The position numbers were made by a program, and so were the translations under genes. 64,000 nt of DNA from Dyadobacter sp. (GTDB lineage Bacteria > Bacteroidota > Bacteroidia > Cytophagales > Spirosomataceae): assembly GCF_017744695.1 (NCBI RefSeq), contig NZ_JAGIAS010000001.1, positions 525,013 through 589,012 of the forward strand. The letters are read 5' to 3'. The notes beneath the pieces are model-generated. The model had not been told where the DNA came from and did not search any database. It saw only the letters and a program-made list of their open reading frames with translations. Each line of letters opens with the position of its first letter. Position 1 is the first letter of the stretch. This document shows positions 26,358-33,855 of this stretch, one piece after another.

Positions 26358-26729
26358 ATGGAAAATGCAGCACAACTTTTGGAAGACAGCCTCTTAGTTA
26401 TTTGGAATGATAGAAACGCGGAACGCAGGTTGCAGGCCATGCAAAACGTTTACGCCACGGATATTCACTTTTACGAAGCTGATCACGGCCCGGCTATTGT
26501 CGGTTACCAGCAGATTAACGATGTCATCTCCAATTTACAGGCGCAATGGCCAACAGAGTTCCAATTTGAAATCACCCGGCCCGCAAGCGCAAACCATCTG
26601 GTGCAGCACGTGGCGTGGAACCTGGGCATTCCAGGCCAAACGCCCGCCGCGACAGGCATGGACGTCGCCATCATTGAAGACGGGAAAATCAAGTCCCTGC
26701 ATCTTTTCCTGGATGCTCCCAAGCCCTAA
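26358..26729 (+). CDS. SnoaL/NTF2-like protein
   Basis: 123 aa with the cone-shaped NTF2 fold pattern: an N-terminal helix pair (LLEDSLLVIWNDRNAERRLQ), a strand with FYEADHGPAIVGYQ, and a C-terminal sheet with HVAWNLGI and IEDGKIKSLHLFLD. Proteins of this kind are small isomerases, cyclases or ligand-binding proteins. It is divergent from an SDR gene and convergent with a Crp/Fnr gene 15 bp away. Confidence 0.82.
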   Translation: MENAAQLLEDSLLVIWNDRNAERRLQAMQNVYATDIHFYEADHGPAIVGYQQINDVISNLQAQWPTEFQFEITRPASANHLVQHVAWNLGIPGQTPAATGMDVAIIEDGKIKSLHLFLDAPKP

Positions 26730-26744
26730 AAAATCGGGAAGCGT

Positions 26745-27332
26745 CTATTTGTAGATCGTTTTCTTTCGCACCCGGCTAAGCGTTTCGGGGGAAATGCCCA
26801 GGTATGATGCAATCATGCTTTGGGGAAACCGCCTGACGAATTCCGGATACGTCTTGGCCAGTAGCTCATACCTTTCTTCCGCATCCATGCTGATCGCAGC
26901 GTGGATGCGCTTTTGTGTGGCGATGGTCCCTTTCCGGTCAATTTCCCGCACCATTTCATCGATGGCCGGAATGGCCGCGCCGAGGTTCTTCATGTCTTCA
27001 TGCGTAACCAGCAGCACATCGGAATCTTCGGTCATTTCGATGTAGTAAATGGATGGCGTGTGAAGATTGTAGCTCTCGTAATCCCCAAGCCACCAGGATT
27101 CAACGGCCAGCCTGATAATCGTCTCCTGGCTATTCTCTTTCATCGTATACATCCGCCCGGCACCTTTCACAATGAATGCCATGTATTTACAAACATCGCC
27201 CTCCTGTAACAAGTACTGACGTTTCCGGAGGTGTCTGGCTTTAAATGCTGCTGTGATTTGCACCTTCTCATTAGCCGTGAGCGAGTGCGAAGATTTGGAT
27301 TCGATGTACGCAAAAAGCGGTTCGTGGGTCAT
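26745..27332 (-). CDS. Crp/Fnr-family transcriptional regulator
   Basis: 195 aa. The cNMP-binding-like fold includes LLQEGDVCKYMAFIVKGAGR (about 40-59) and SWWLGDYESYN. The C-terminal HTH contains RFPQSMIASYLGISPETLSRVRKK (about 168-191). No Fnr cysteines are visible. A perfect TTGACAAATGTCAA dyad lies 43 bp upstream and suggests autoregulation. The related box at 26.27 kb would let it control the SDR/SnoaL promoters. Confidence 0.91.
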   Translation of the reverse strand: MTHEPLFAYIESKSSHSLTANEKVQITAAFKARHLRKRQYLLQEGDVCKYMAFIVKGAGRMYTMKENSQETIIRLAVESWWLGDYESYNLHTPSIYYIEMTEDSDVLLVTHEDMKNLGAAIPAIDEMVREIDRKGTIATQKRIHAAISMDAEERYELLAKTYPEFVRRFPQSMIASYLGISPETLSRVRKKTIYK

Positions 27333-27374
27333 GCTGACAGGTCTTTCCGCTAAAAGTAAATCTAACGGATTGCA

Positions 27375-27388
27375 TTGACAAATGTCAA
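27375..27388. promoter_or_regulatory. Candidate Crp/Fnr operator
   Basis: TTGACAAATGTCAA is a perfect 5-4-5 dyad of the Crp/Fnr type, 43 bp before the minus-strand Crp/Fnr start codon. Confidence 0.6.
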
Positions 27389-27418
27389 GACGAATCTACC
27401 GGGTTTGTCAATGCATAA

Positions 27419-27835
27419 ACCTTCAGGGATTTGGCAAGGTTGGCAAAGGCCGGGCTCGGCGGGACCGGTTCGGCGGAATATACAACCGGCTATCTGTCGT
27501 TTTTCAGGGACCTGGTTTTCGGTCACAATGATATGCGGCAAATGCCGGATGCTTTGAAACTGGCACTTAACCATCACATTATGGTTACTAACCTGGTGCG
27601 GGTGAGATACAAAACGCAGTTCGGGCCGTTGAAGTTCGAAGCCTTGCATGGTCCGATGGTTCGGTCCGGAAAGGGAATGGAGCAGACAATCGGCGCATTG
27701 ACAACCAATGGTTCGCTTGGTCTTGCCAATACAAGCGATACGCCGATCCCTGGTTTGCTTGATAAAATGGAGCGAATTCTGGAAAAGGCTTGTCAAGAAA
27801 ATGTAGTTACGAAGACAGTATGCTCTTTTCGATAA
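27419..27835 (+). pseudogene. Condensation-domain-like C-terminal fragment
   Basis: An open frame of 138 codons without a plausible ATG reads LNHHIMVTNLVRVRYKTQFG then LKFEALHGPMVRSGKGMEQT, IGALTTNGSLGLANTSDTPI and PGLLDKMERIL. This resembles the end of condensation-type acyltransferase domains (VTNLG..., WGP, TS..PIP..L patterns). The catalytic HHxxxDG part is not present, and the 3' end overlaps the HxlR gene by 29 bp. It is probably a truncated gene; the family call is from memory of the motif pattern. Confidence 0.45.
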
Positions 27836-28169
27836 GCTTCCGCAAGCGCTGGTCATTCTGATCGCCCCACGCACCGATCGCACCGATGACAGGGATCAGT
27901 GATTTTCCGAAATCGGTAAGATAATATTCGACTTTGGGCGGAACGACAGGGTAAATGATTTTCCCGACCAGCTCGTGGTTTTCAAGCTCTTTTAATTGCA
28001 CATTCAACACCCGGCGGGATGCATCCGGAATTTTCCGTTGCAGTTCGCTGGGGCGTTGGAAGCCCTGGTGAATGAACCACAAAAGCCTCATTTTCCATTT
28101 GCCATATAGTACTTCACCGATCAGGTCGAGCCCGCAATTCAGGTTGGGCATTGTCTTTCTTTCGTACAT
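27807..28169 (-). CDS. HxlR-family transcriptional regulator
   Basis: 120 aa, the usual size. The winged helix reads LIGEVLYGKWKMRLLWFIHQ (about 15-34), then RPSELQRKIPDASRRVLNVQ and LKELENHELVGKIIYPVVPP, with the wing VEYYLTDFGKSL (about 83-94). HxlR proteins sense reactive aldehydes, quinones or disulfide stress. It is divergent from an SDR gene, and a perfect 22-bp palindrome sits between them. Confidence 0.92.
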   Translation of the reverse strand: MYERKTMPNLNCGLDLIGEVLYGKWKMRLLWFIHQGFQRPSELQRKIPDASRRVLNVQLKELENHELVGKIIYPVVPPKVEYYLTDFGKSLIPVIGAIGAWGDQNDQRLRKLIEKSILSS

Positions 28170-28203
28170 TCTGCAAATATAAACATATGCCTTGGGCGGT
28201 TCA

Positions 28204-28225
28204 ATAGGGATAAATTTATCCCTAT
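28204..28225. promoter_or_regulatory. Perfect 22-bp palindromic operator candidate
   Basis: The half-site ATAGGGATAAA is followed directly by its exact complement. It lies between the HxlR gene (start 34 bp to the left) and the SDR gene (start 73 bp to the right), the expected place for a HxlR operator acting on both promoters. Confidence 0.65.
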
Positions 28226-28298
28226 CTGAATCGCAAATCCGTACTTGTCAGCAGGTAGCATAGTGCTGAAATTTGTCCTGAATAAAACCAGCAAGGAC

Positions 28299-29087
28299 AT
28301 GGATTTCAATTTCGAAAACGAACTAAAAGACAAAATTGCGTTTGTAACCGGGGGATCAAAAGGCGCCGGAAAAGCCATTGCAGACCGCCTTTTAAAAGCG
28401 GGCGCAACGGTGATCATCACCGCAAGAAACAAGCCCGAAGACCATGGAAACGGCGTTCATTTTATATCGGCCGACTTAAGCAAACCCGAAGGCACCCAGA
28501 AAGTGGTGGAAGAGATCCATAAACGATTCGGTCGCCTGGATATCCTGGTCAATAACCTGGGCGGCTCGGAAACGCCGGGCGGTGGCTTCGCGGTGCTCAC
28601 CGACGAACATTGGGAAAAATCCTTTCAAACCAATCTGCTGGCGCCCGTGCGACTGGACCGCGGCTTCCTGCCCGGCATGATCGAGCGGCGCGGCGGTGTG
28701 ATCATTCACATTGCGTCCATTCAGGCAAAGTTGCCTTTGTACGATTCCACATTGCCTTATGCGGCGGCCAAGGCGGCTCTGGTAAATTATAGTAAAAGCT
28801 TATCTAACGAAGTCACCCCGAAAGGCATACGTGTGCTCACCGTTTCGCCGGGCTGGATCATGACGACGGCATCCGTCCGAATGATGGAACGCATTGCCGA
28901 AAGTTCGGGTGGTACCATAGAAGAAGCAGAAAAAAGCGTCATCGATGCATTGGGCGGCATTCCGTTCGGCAGGGCAGCCTGGCCGGAGGAAGTTGCCGAG
29001 TTGGTCGGTTTCCTGGTCTCGCCCAGAGCAGGCTATCTCACCGGGACCGAATACATCATCGACGGCGGCACGGTCCGCACGATTTAA
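28299..29087 (+). CDS. SDR-family oxidoreductase
   Basis: 262 aa from ATG 28299, preceded by AAGGA; an earlier in-frame start adds 18 residues without similarity. TGGSKGAGKAIADRL (about 17-31) is the cofactor motif, NNLGGSE (about 87). The catalytic Ser is in HIASIQAKLP (about 143) and the Tyr/Lys pair in YAAAKAALVNY (about 156-166). The C-terminus ends in TGTEYIIDGGT, typical of FabG-like SDRs. It is divergent from HxlR and followed by a SnoaL-like gene after 78 bp. Confidence 0.92.
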   Translation: MDFNFENELKDKIAFVTGGSKGAGKAIADRLLKAGATVIITARNKPEDHGNGVHFISADLSKPEGTQKVVEEIHKRFGRLDILVNNLGGSETPGGGFAVLTDEHWEKSFQTNLLAPVRLDRGFLPGMIERRGGVIIHIASIQAKLPLYDSTLPYAAAKAALVNYSKSLSNEVTPKGIRVLTVSPGWIMTTASVRMMERIAESSGGTIEEAEKSVIDALGGIPFGRAAWPEEVAELVGFLVSPRAGYLTGTEYIIDGGTVRTI

Positions 29088-29165
29088 CCAGCTTTCACCA
29101 TTTTACTTTATTCTCATTTTTTCAATACCAAATCATTTGTTTAATAACATAAACCATTCATCATC

Positions 29166-29489
29166 ATGAAACTTCCTGAAAACATAGCGGGCTTTATCAA
29201 AGCACAAAATGATGCAGACAGCACCGCATTTGCCCGTTTCTTTACAGAACACGCAACCGTTTTCGACGAAGGCTCATCCTACACCGGTAGAGAGGAAATC
29301 AAACATTGGATACAGGAAGCGACGGAAAAGTATAATATGCAAGTGACGCCCGTTGACTTCACGCAAAACGGCACAAAAGGAACGCTTTCCGTGGAAGCAA
29401 GCGGCACGTTTCCGGGCAGCCCGGCAGTGATGCAATACCACCTTGATATGGAAAATGCATTGATTAGATCGTTGAAAATTACAGGATAA
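29166..29489 (+). CDS. SnoaL/NTF2-like protein
   Basis: 107 aa. An N-terminal helix pair (IAGFIKAQNDADSTAFARFF), then TVFDEGSSYTGREEIKHWI (about 35-53) and a sheet ending in YHLDMENALIRSLKI. This is the nuclear transport factor 2 fold used by small isomerases and hydratases. It follows the SDR gene on the same strand and is probably in the same transcript. Confidence 0.83.
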   Translation: MKLPENIAGFIKAQNDADSTAFARFFTEHATVFDEGSSYTGREEIKHWIQEATEKYNMQVTPVDFTQNGTKGTLSVEASGTFPGSPAVMQYHLDMENALIRSLKITG

Positions 29490-29509
29490 CAGCCTGTTAC
29501 ATTAGTTTA

Positions 29510-29553
29510 CAGGATTGTTTCGCAAAAGTTTGGACCTTGACGAAGCAATCCTG
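29510..29553 (+). terminator. Hairpin after SnoaL-like gene
   Basis: CAGGATTGTTTCG pairs with CGAAGCAATCCTG (one G-U pair) around an 18-nt loop, 21 bp after the stop. There is no U-tract, so termination is uncertain. The rest of 29490-29796 has no recognisable gene. Confidence 0.45.
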
Positions 29554-29796
29554 GATACATTGCCACTCGGGCCGCGTGATTGACATCCAGGCGGCATCGT
29601 GCACCTTGCGTCGTTTCTCTAAGGGGAGAGCTCTCAGCAAAAACAGGCCCTCTTAGCTTAATGAACAAAAAACTCCCTATCACAGCCAGGCTACATTGAA
29701 GTATGGGAGTACCTTGGAGGATATATTTTAGCGCGTTTTCTTGCCAGTCCCCGAAATTGCCTGCAATGCTTTCAAAAAAAATTTAAAAAAAAATAC

Positions 29797-29814
29797 AGAC
29801 AGACTTGTCTGTCT
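29797..29814. promoter_or_regulatory. TetR-type operator overlapping the -33 element
   Basis: Perfect arms AGACAGAC and GTCTGTCT with a TT spacer. The TTG at 29805-29807 inside it can serve as the -33 element of the promoter whose -7 element is at 29828. Binding of the TetR product would block its own promoter. Confidence 0.65.
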
Positions 29815-29827
29815 AAAATACACTGCA

Positions 29828-29835
29828 TACATTTG
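29828..29835 (+). promoter_or_regulatory. -7 promoter element of the tetR operon
   Basis: TACATTTG matches the Bacteroidota TAnnTTTG consensus exactly. It lies 20 bp after a TTG -33 candidate and 19 bp before the TetR start codon. Confidence 0.6.
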
Positions 29836-29854
29836 TATCATAACAGCGACGAAC

Positions 29855-30379
29855 ATGAACTCACCGAAAGAAAGAATACTTACGACAGCCTCGGGATTGT
29901 TTCATCAGCAGGGCTACAATAGTACAGGCATTAATCAGATCATTAGTGAAGCCGCAGTGGCCAAAGCAAGTTTTTATGACCACTTTAAGTCAAAGGATGA
30001 TCTTTGCATTGCGTTCCTGACTGCGAGGCATGAATATTGGTTTTCTGAATTGAACAGGTTTTGTTCAAAATCAAAAGGAACTAAGCAGCGCTTGTTAGCT
30101 GCTTTTGATTTCATTATTTACATGAATGAAAAGGAAGATTTCAGGGGGTGTAGTTTCCTGAATATTTTATCTGAAATATCAAGAGATCAGGCTTCAATTC
30201 TCTCTATTATACAAGCACATAAGAATGACCTGAGAATATTTTTCAAAAACGAAGATGTAAGCGAGTCGATATCCGACCACATATATTTATTGTTCGAAGG
30301 TTCAATCATTGAAAGCCAACTATTTAAGTCAAATGAGTTGGTCTATAAATCCAAAGAAATTGTAGATAATTTAATATAG
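29855..30379 (+). CDS. TetR-family transcriptional regulator
   Basis: 174 aa from ATG 29855; the open frame upstream crosses the promoter and operator. The N-terminal HTH reads ILTTASGLFHQQGYNSTGIN then EAAVAKASFYDHFKSKDDL (about 7-50). The rest is a helical ligand-binding domain with an FRGCSFLNILSEI segment (about 95-107), often seen in the YxaF/LmrA-like group. A clean operator overlaps its promoter. An NTF2-like gene follows 25 bp downstream. Confidence 0.92.
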   Translation: MNSPKERILTTASGLFHQQGYNSTGINQIISEAAVAKASFYDHFKSKDDLCIAFLTARHEYWFSELNRFCSKSKGTKQRLLAAFDFIIYMNEKEDFRGCSFLNILSEISRDQASILSIIQAHKNDLRIFFKNEDVSESISDHIYLLFEGSIIESQLFKSNELVYKSKEIVDNLI

Positions 30380-30404
30380 TTTTTCACTTTAATTTATAAA
30401 AAAA

Positions 30405-30815
30405 ATGGAACAGAAACTTCCTTTGCCTCCGTTCACATTAGAAACGGCGCTACAAAAGATCCAATTGGCAGAAGATGCCTGGAATAGTCAAGACCCGCAA
30501 AAAGTATCACTAGCTTACACCGTCGACAGCGAATGGCGGAATAGAAATGTATTTGTTAATGGACGAGAAGAAATTGTAAAATTTTTGACCAAAAAATGGG
30601 AAAAAGAGTTAGACTACAAACTCAAAAAAGAATATTGGGCGCATACTGACAACAGAATTGCCGTGAGGTTTGAATACGAGTACAGGGACAAAGAAGGCAA
30701 ATGGTTCAGAGCTTACGGGAATGAAAACTGGGAGTTTGATGAAAATGGCCTGATGGCAAAGCGGTATGCAAGTATCAATGATCTCGAAATCAACGAGGCA
30801 GACCGGCATGTGTAA
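30405..30815 (+). CDS. NTF2-like protein of the DUF1348 type
   Basis: 136 aa, full length for this family. Signatures are [19 protein letters not shown] (about 22-40), [19 protein letters not shown] (about 43-61), and a C-terminal [18 protein letters not shown] followed by [13 protein letters not shown]1348 proteins are SnoaL-like and of unknown activity, often near TetR genes. It lies 25 bp after the TetR gene under the same promoter. Confidence 0.9.
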   Translation: MEQKLPLPPFTLETALQKIQLAEDAWNSQDPQKVSLAYTVDSEWRNRNVFVNGREEIVKFLTKKWEKELDYKLKKEYWAHTDNRIAVRFEYEYRDKEGKWFRAYGNENWEFDENGLMAKRYASINDLEINEADRHV

Positions 30816-30834
30816 TCACTTTTCAGTTTTCATG

Positions 30835-30868
30835 AAATCCCGGGGAGTGCATAGCACTTCCCGGGATT
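30835..30868. terminator. Strong hairpin after tetR operon
   Basis: AATCCCGGGGAGTGC pairs with GCACTTCCCGGGATT (one G-U pair) around ATA, 20 bp after the stop. No U-tract follows, but the stem is strong. The region 30869-31046 has no recognisable gene. Confidence 0.6.
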
Positions 30869-31046
30869 CAAATACAAAGACGGATAAGCTGCCTTAACAT
30901 ACTCTTTGTCAACACTAAGAGGATACTTTAACGACCGATTTTTTCCATCCCGATTCCACATAGATGGAATTTATAGGCTACATTTAAATGCAAGTCTCAA
31001 CAGGGATATCTGTACAAATAGATTTTAAAGGTAAAGTCGGCTCGTC

Positions 31047-31637
31047 ATGGAATCAGGGAAGCAGGCATACATTCTTTCGTTAAAGCAAATTTGTCCCACA
31101 CTAACGGACAATGAGCTGTCATTGTTTGTTTCGAAGCTCTCTTTTCATAACCTCCAAAAGAAAGAATTCTTCCTCGAAACCGGCGCCGTCCAGAAGGCAA
31201 TAGGCTTCATCACGGCAGGTCTGGCCCGGTCATTTTATGTCGATTCCGCGGGTGATGAAATAACCGTCGGATTTTATCAGGCAGGAGATTATGCAACACA
31301 TTACCACTCGTTTCTGACCCGCCAGCCCAGCAACTACACGATTCAGTGCCTGGAACCGACGGTTATGGCCTGTCTCTCTTACGAAGATCTACAGTGGGTC
31401 TACCAGCAATCGACCAGCTTTGAGCGGTACGGGCGGCTGGTGGCCGAAGAGATTTTAAAACGCCAGCAGGCGCGCATTGAAAGCTTCATTTTTCAAACTG
31501 CCGAAGCACGTTATCTGACGTTCATCGAGAAGCATCCTGGCCTCTTCAACCGGGTATCCCTCTCCCACCTTTGCAGCTATCTCGGCATCGAACGTCAAAC
31601 GCTCACCCGCATCCGCCAGAGATTAGCACATCAATAG
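31047..31637 (+). CDS. Crp/Fnr-family transcriptional regulator
   Basis: 196 aa. The beta-roll includes FFLETGAVQKAIGFITAGLA (about 41-60) and YQAGDYATHYHSF. The C-terminal HTH contains RVSLSHLCSYLGIERQTLTR (about 170-190). It opens a plus-strand run of eight genes that look like a small-molecule redox set, and is probably the local regulator. A TGAC-N8-GTCA dyad at 31662-31677 lies between it and the next gene. Confidence 0.9.
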   Translation: MESGKQAYILSLKQICPTLTDNELSLFVSKLSFHNLQKKEFFLETGAVQKAIGFITAGLARSFYVDSAGDEITVGFYQAGDYATHYHSFLTRQPSNYTIQCLEPTVMACLSYEDLQWVYQQSTSFERYGRLVAEEILKRQQARIESFIFQTAEARYLTFIEKHPGLFNRVSLSHLCSYLGIERQTLTRIRQRLAHQ

Positions 31638-31715
31638 TTTTTTGACGCATTTGTGTCAGGCACGCCCCGCGCCCGGGTGGCAACTTTGTATTGTCAATTT
31701 AAACATGATAATGCA

Positions 31716-32303
31716 ATGGCAAAGCACATATTACTACTCCTGGGCCACCCATCCGAAAATTCATTTTGCAAGGCATTGCTCGATGCCTACGAAATGGGTG
31801 CGGAAAGCGCCGGGGCGGTCTGTAAGACGATTTACATTTCCCGGCTGAATTTCGATCTGACCCTGCACGACGGGTATAAAAATGGTGTGGATATACCGCT
31901 CGAAGAAGATCTGGCCAAAGCGCAGCAACTCCTTGCCTGGGCCGACCACGTGGTACTCGCCTACCCGAACTGGTGGGGCTTCATGCCGGCTGTCATGAAG
32001 GGTTTCATCGACCGGATCTTGCTTCCCGGCTTCGCATTCAAGCACCAGTCGGGCAAAGTATTTCCACAGAAGCTGCTGAAAGGCAAAAGTATGCGGATCC
32101 TGGTGACGATGGACACGCCGAAATGGTGGTATTACATCATTTACAGCGCATCTCAATACCAGATCCTGAAAGACATCGTGTTCGGCTACGTCGGCTTCGA
32201 CCCGATCCGGTTCACCACTTTCGGTTTCATGCGAAAAACCACCGACATGCAGCGAATGAAATGGCTGGAAAAAGTGGCGAAACTCGGCCGGAAACTCATT
32301 TGA
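31716..32303 (+). CDS. Flavodoxin-fold NAD(P)H dehydrogenase (quinone) family protein
   Basis: 195 aa from ATG 31716 (MAKHILLLLGHPSENSF). The N-terminal LGHPSENSFCKAL is the flavin phosphate loop of the MdaB/KefF/NQO-type flavodoxin fold. WADHVVLAYPNWWGFMPAVM (about 72-91) and KGFIDRILLPGFAF are classic family signatures. It probably reduces quinones or related electrophiles with two electrons. The gene lies downstream of a Crp/Fnr regulator, with a dyad TGAC-N8-GTCA in the gap. Confidence 0.92.
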   Translation: MAKHILLLLGHPSENSFCKALLDAYEMGAESAGAVCKTIYISRLNFDLTLHDGYKNGVDIPLEEDLAKAQQLLAWADHVVLAYPNWWGFMPAVMKGFIDRILLPGFAFKHQSGKVFPQKLLKGKSMRILVTMDTPKWWYYIIYSASQYQILKDIVFGYVGFDPIRFTTFGFMRKTTDMQRMKWLEKVAKLGRKLI

Positions 32304-32344
32304 ATTCATTTATCCATTTCATAAAACTTCAAATCCTAAACGTC

Positions 32345-32569
32345 ATGTTACACGCAAAACAAATGGGCGCTGCTGCTCCCGTCAAGCTCAAAAAAGGTTT
32401 CAACATTCACCTGCTGGTGTTCCTGCTGACAGTACCGGCCCTTTGGCTCGTATGGTCCCTCACCAACCAAACCTACCTCTGGCCATTGTGGCAAACAGGC
32501 GCCTGGGTGATCGGTATCGTCTTCCATTACATGGGAGTTTTTGTATTCAAAAAAGCCAAAAGATATTAA
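32345..32569 (+). CDS. Small 2TM-domain protein
   Basis: 74 aa. After a basic N-terminus (KLKKGFNIHLLVF) there are two membrane segments (about 21-38 and 50-67) joined by a short loop LTNQTYLWPLWQTG, ending in KKAKRY. This is the layout of the 2TM domain found alone or on histidine kinases in Bacteroidota. Function is unknown. It lies 41 bp after the flavodoxin-fold gene in the same direction. A longer frame that contains it overlaps that gene and is not real upstream of 32345. Confidence 0.78.
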   Translation: MLHAKQMGAAAPVKLKKGFNIHLLVFLLTVPALWLVWSLTNQTYLWPLWQTGAWVIGIVFHYMGVFVFKKAKRY

Positions 32570-32600
32570 ACCATTCACAGCCTTTTAAAACATCAAAATC

Positions 32601-33161
32601 ATGAACCCGCAGCAAAACACATTCAGACGCATTGTTACAGGCCACGACGCAGACGGCAAAGCCATCATTATTTCCGACGCGGCGCCCGTGCATATCCAGC
32701 TTGTAGGCGGCCCCGGAGGCCCCACATTTTACGAAGTATGGCACACACTTGAAACGCCTGCATTGATCCACCCGCAACTCGAAGAAGTGGACGAAGACAG
32801 GCTCGTACTGCCGCCGCCCGCAAATGGCACCCGCATCCGGGTAATCGATTTCCCGCCGGAAGGCGAAGCAATACGCAGCCTGACCGGCACCGACGCTGCT
32901 GCGAAATTTAAAGCGATGGGCGATGAAAAAGCGTCCACCTCGCACGAAGGCGCTCCGCATCCGCTCATGCATAAGACCGAGACGATCGACTACGGCATTG
33001 TGCTGGAAGGGGAAATCACCCTAGTCCTCGACCGCGCCGAAACGGTAGTCAAAGCCGGGGACATCGTGGTCCAGACGGGCACCAACCATGCCTGGGCCAA
33101 CCGGTCGGACAAAATTTGCCGCATTGCCTTTGTGCTGATAGACGGCCGGTTCACCAGTTAA
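32601..33161 (+). CDS. Cupin-domain protein
   Basis: 186 aa. The C-terminal half holds the cupin barrel: YGIVLEGEITLVLDRAETVV (about 131-150), then KAGDIVVQTGTNHAWANRSD (about 151-170). The His/Glu pattern of motif 1 is partly changed, with H119/H122 upstream and H164 in motif 2. Members are dioxygenases, isomerases or binding proteins. It is part of the 31.0-36.3 kb run. Confidence 0.88.
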   Translation: MNPQQNTFRRIVTGHDADGKAIIISDAAPVHIQLVGGPGGPTFYEVWHTLETPALIHPQLEEVDEDRLVLPPPANGTRIRVIDFPPEGEAIRSLTGTDAAAKFKAMGDEKASTSHEGAPHPLMHKTETIDYGIVLEGEITLVLDRAETVVKAGDIVVQTGTNHAWANRSDKICRIAFVLIDGRFTS

Positions 33162-33190
33162 TCTCCTCATTTTTATAAACTTATAAAACT

Positions 33191-33775
33191 ATGCGTATCA
33201 AACCATTAGCACCGGAAACACTTCAAGGCGAAGTCCGTTTCGTGCACGATGAAATTGCCAGGCTGATCGGCCGCAGCCAAGGCCAGGTAAATATGATGGA
33301 CACCGACGGCGCGCTGGTGGGGCCATTTCCGCCGATGCTGCATTATCCGCAATTCGGGATACCCGCATTGACGTTCCTGCGCTCGCTGGACAATCACGCC
33401 ACGCTACCGAAACGGGTTCGCGAAGTGGCCATCCTTACCGTCGGTGGTAAGCTCGGCGCCCGCTTTGAACTCTATGCTCATGAAATTATGGCCGAAGCGT
33501 TCGGCGTCCCGCAATCGGTGATCTCCACGCTGGCCTCAGGCGGCAGCCCGTTCGCATTGGGCGATCAGGAAAGCGTCGCGCACGATATTGCCCGCACCCT
33601 TGTAAGCGGCAACATTGTTCCCGACTCTACTTACAGGCTCGCTGTAAAGCTGCTGGGCCAGGACGGCGTAGCAGAGCTTTTCTTTCTCGTAGCCGGATAT
33701 TGCCTGATTGCTACCTTATTAAACGGATTTGACATCCCTGCCCCGAACATTGCAACGCCCGACCCGGAGAAGTGA
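33191..33775 (+). CDS. Carboxymuconolactone decarboxylase (AhpD-like) family protein
   Basis: 194 aa. The CMD fold is read in LPKRVREVAILTVGGKLGAR (about 73-92) and FELYAHEIMAEAFGV, the region that carries CxxC in AhpD. Here no cysteines are present, so peroxidase activity of the AhpD kind is unlikely. It resembles gamma-carboxymuconolactone decarboxylase-like proteins with a leading helical part. It follows the cupin gene by 29 bp. Confidence 0.85.
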   Translation: MRIKPLAPETLQGEVRFVHDEIARLIGRSQGQVNMMDTDGALVGPFPPMLHYPQFGIPALTFLRSLDNHATLPKRVREVAILTVGGKLGARFELYAHEIMAEAFGVPQSVISTLASGGSPFALGDQESVAHDIARTLVSGNIVPDSTYRLAVKLLGQDGVAELFFLVAGYCLIATLLNGFDIPAPNIATPDPEK

Positions 33776-33855
33776 TTCAAGAAAAAACGGAACCCGCCGA
33801 ACACCGTCACACAAAGTAGGCAAATTCATTTTTTAACAATCAAATTTTTAGTCAA

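Noticed and set aside
29741-29854. Upstream extension of the TetR gene
   Set aside because: Passes through the operator and the TAnnTTTG promoter; TetR homology begins at the ATG at 29855.
31973-32344. Longer reading of the 2TM gene
   Set aside because: Overlaps the flavodoxin-fold gene in another frame; homology begins only at the ATG at 32345.
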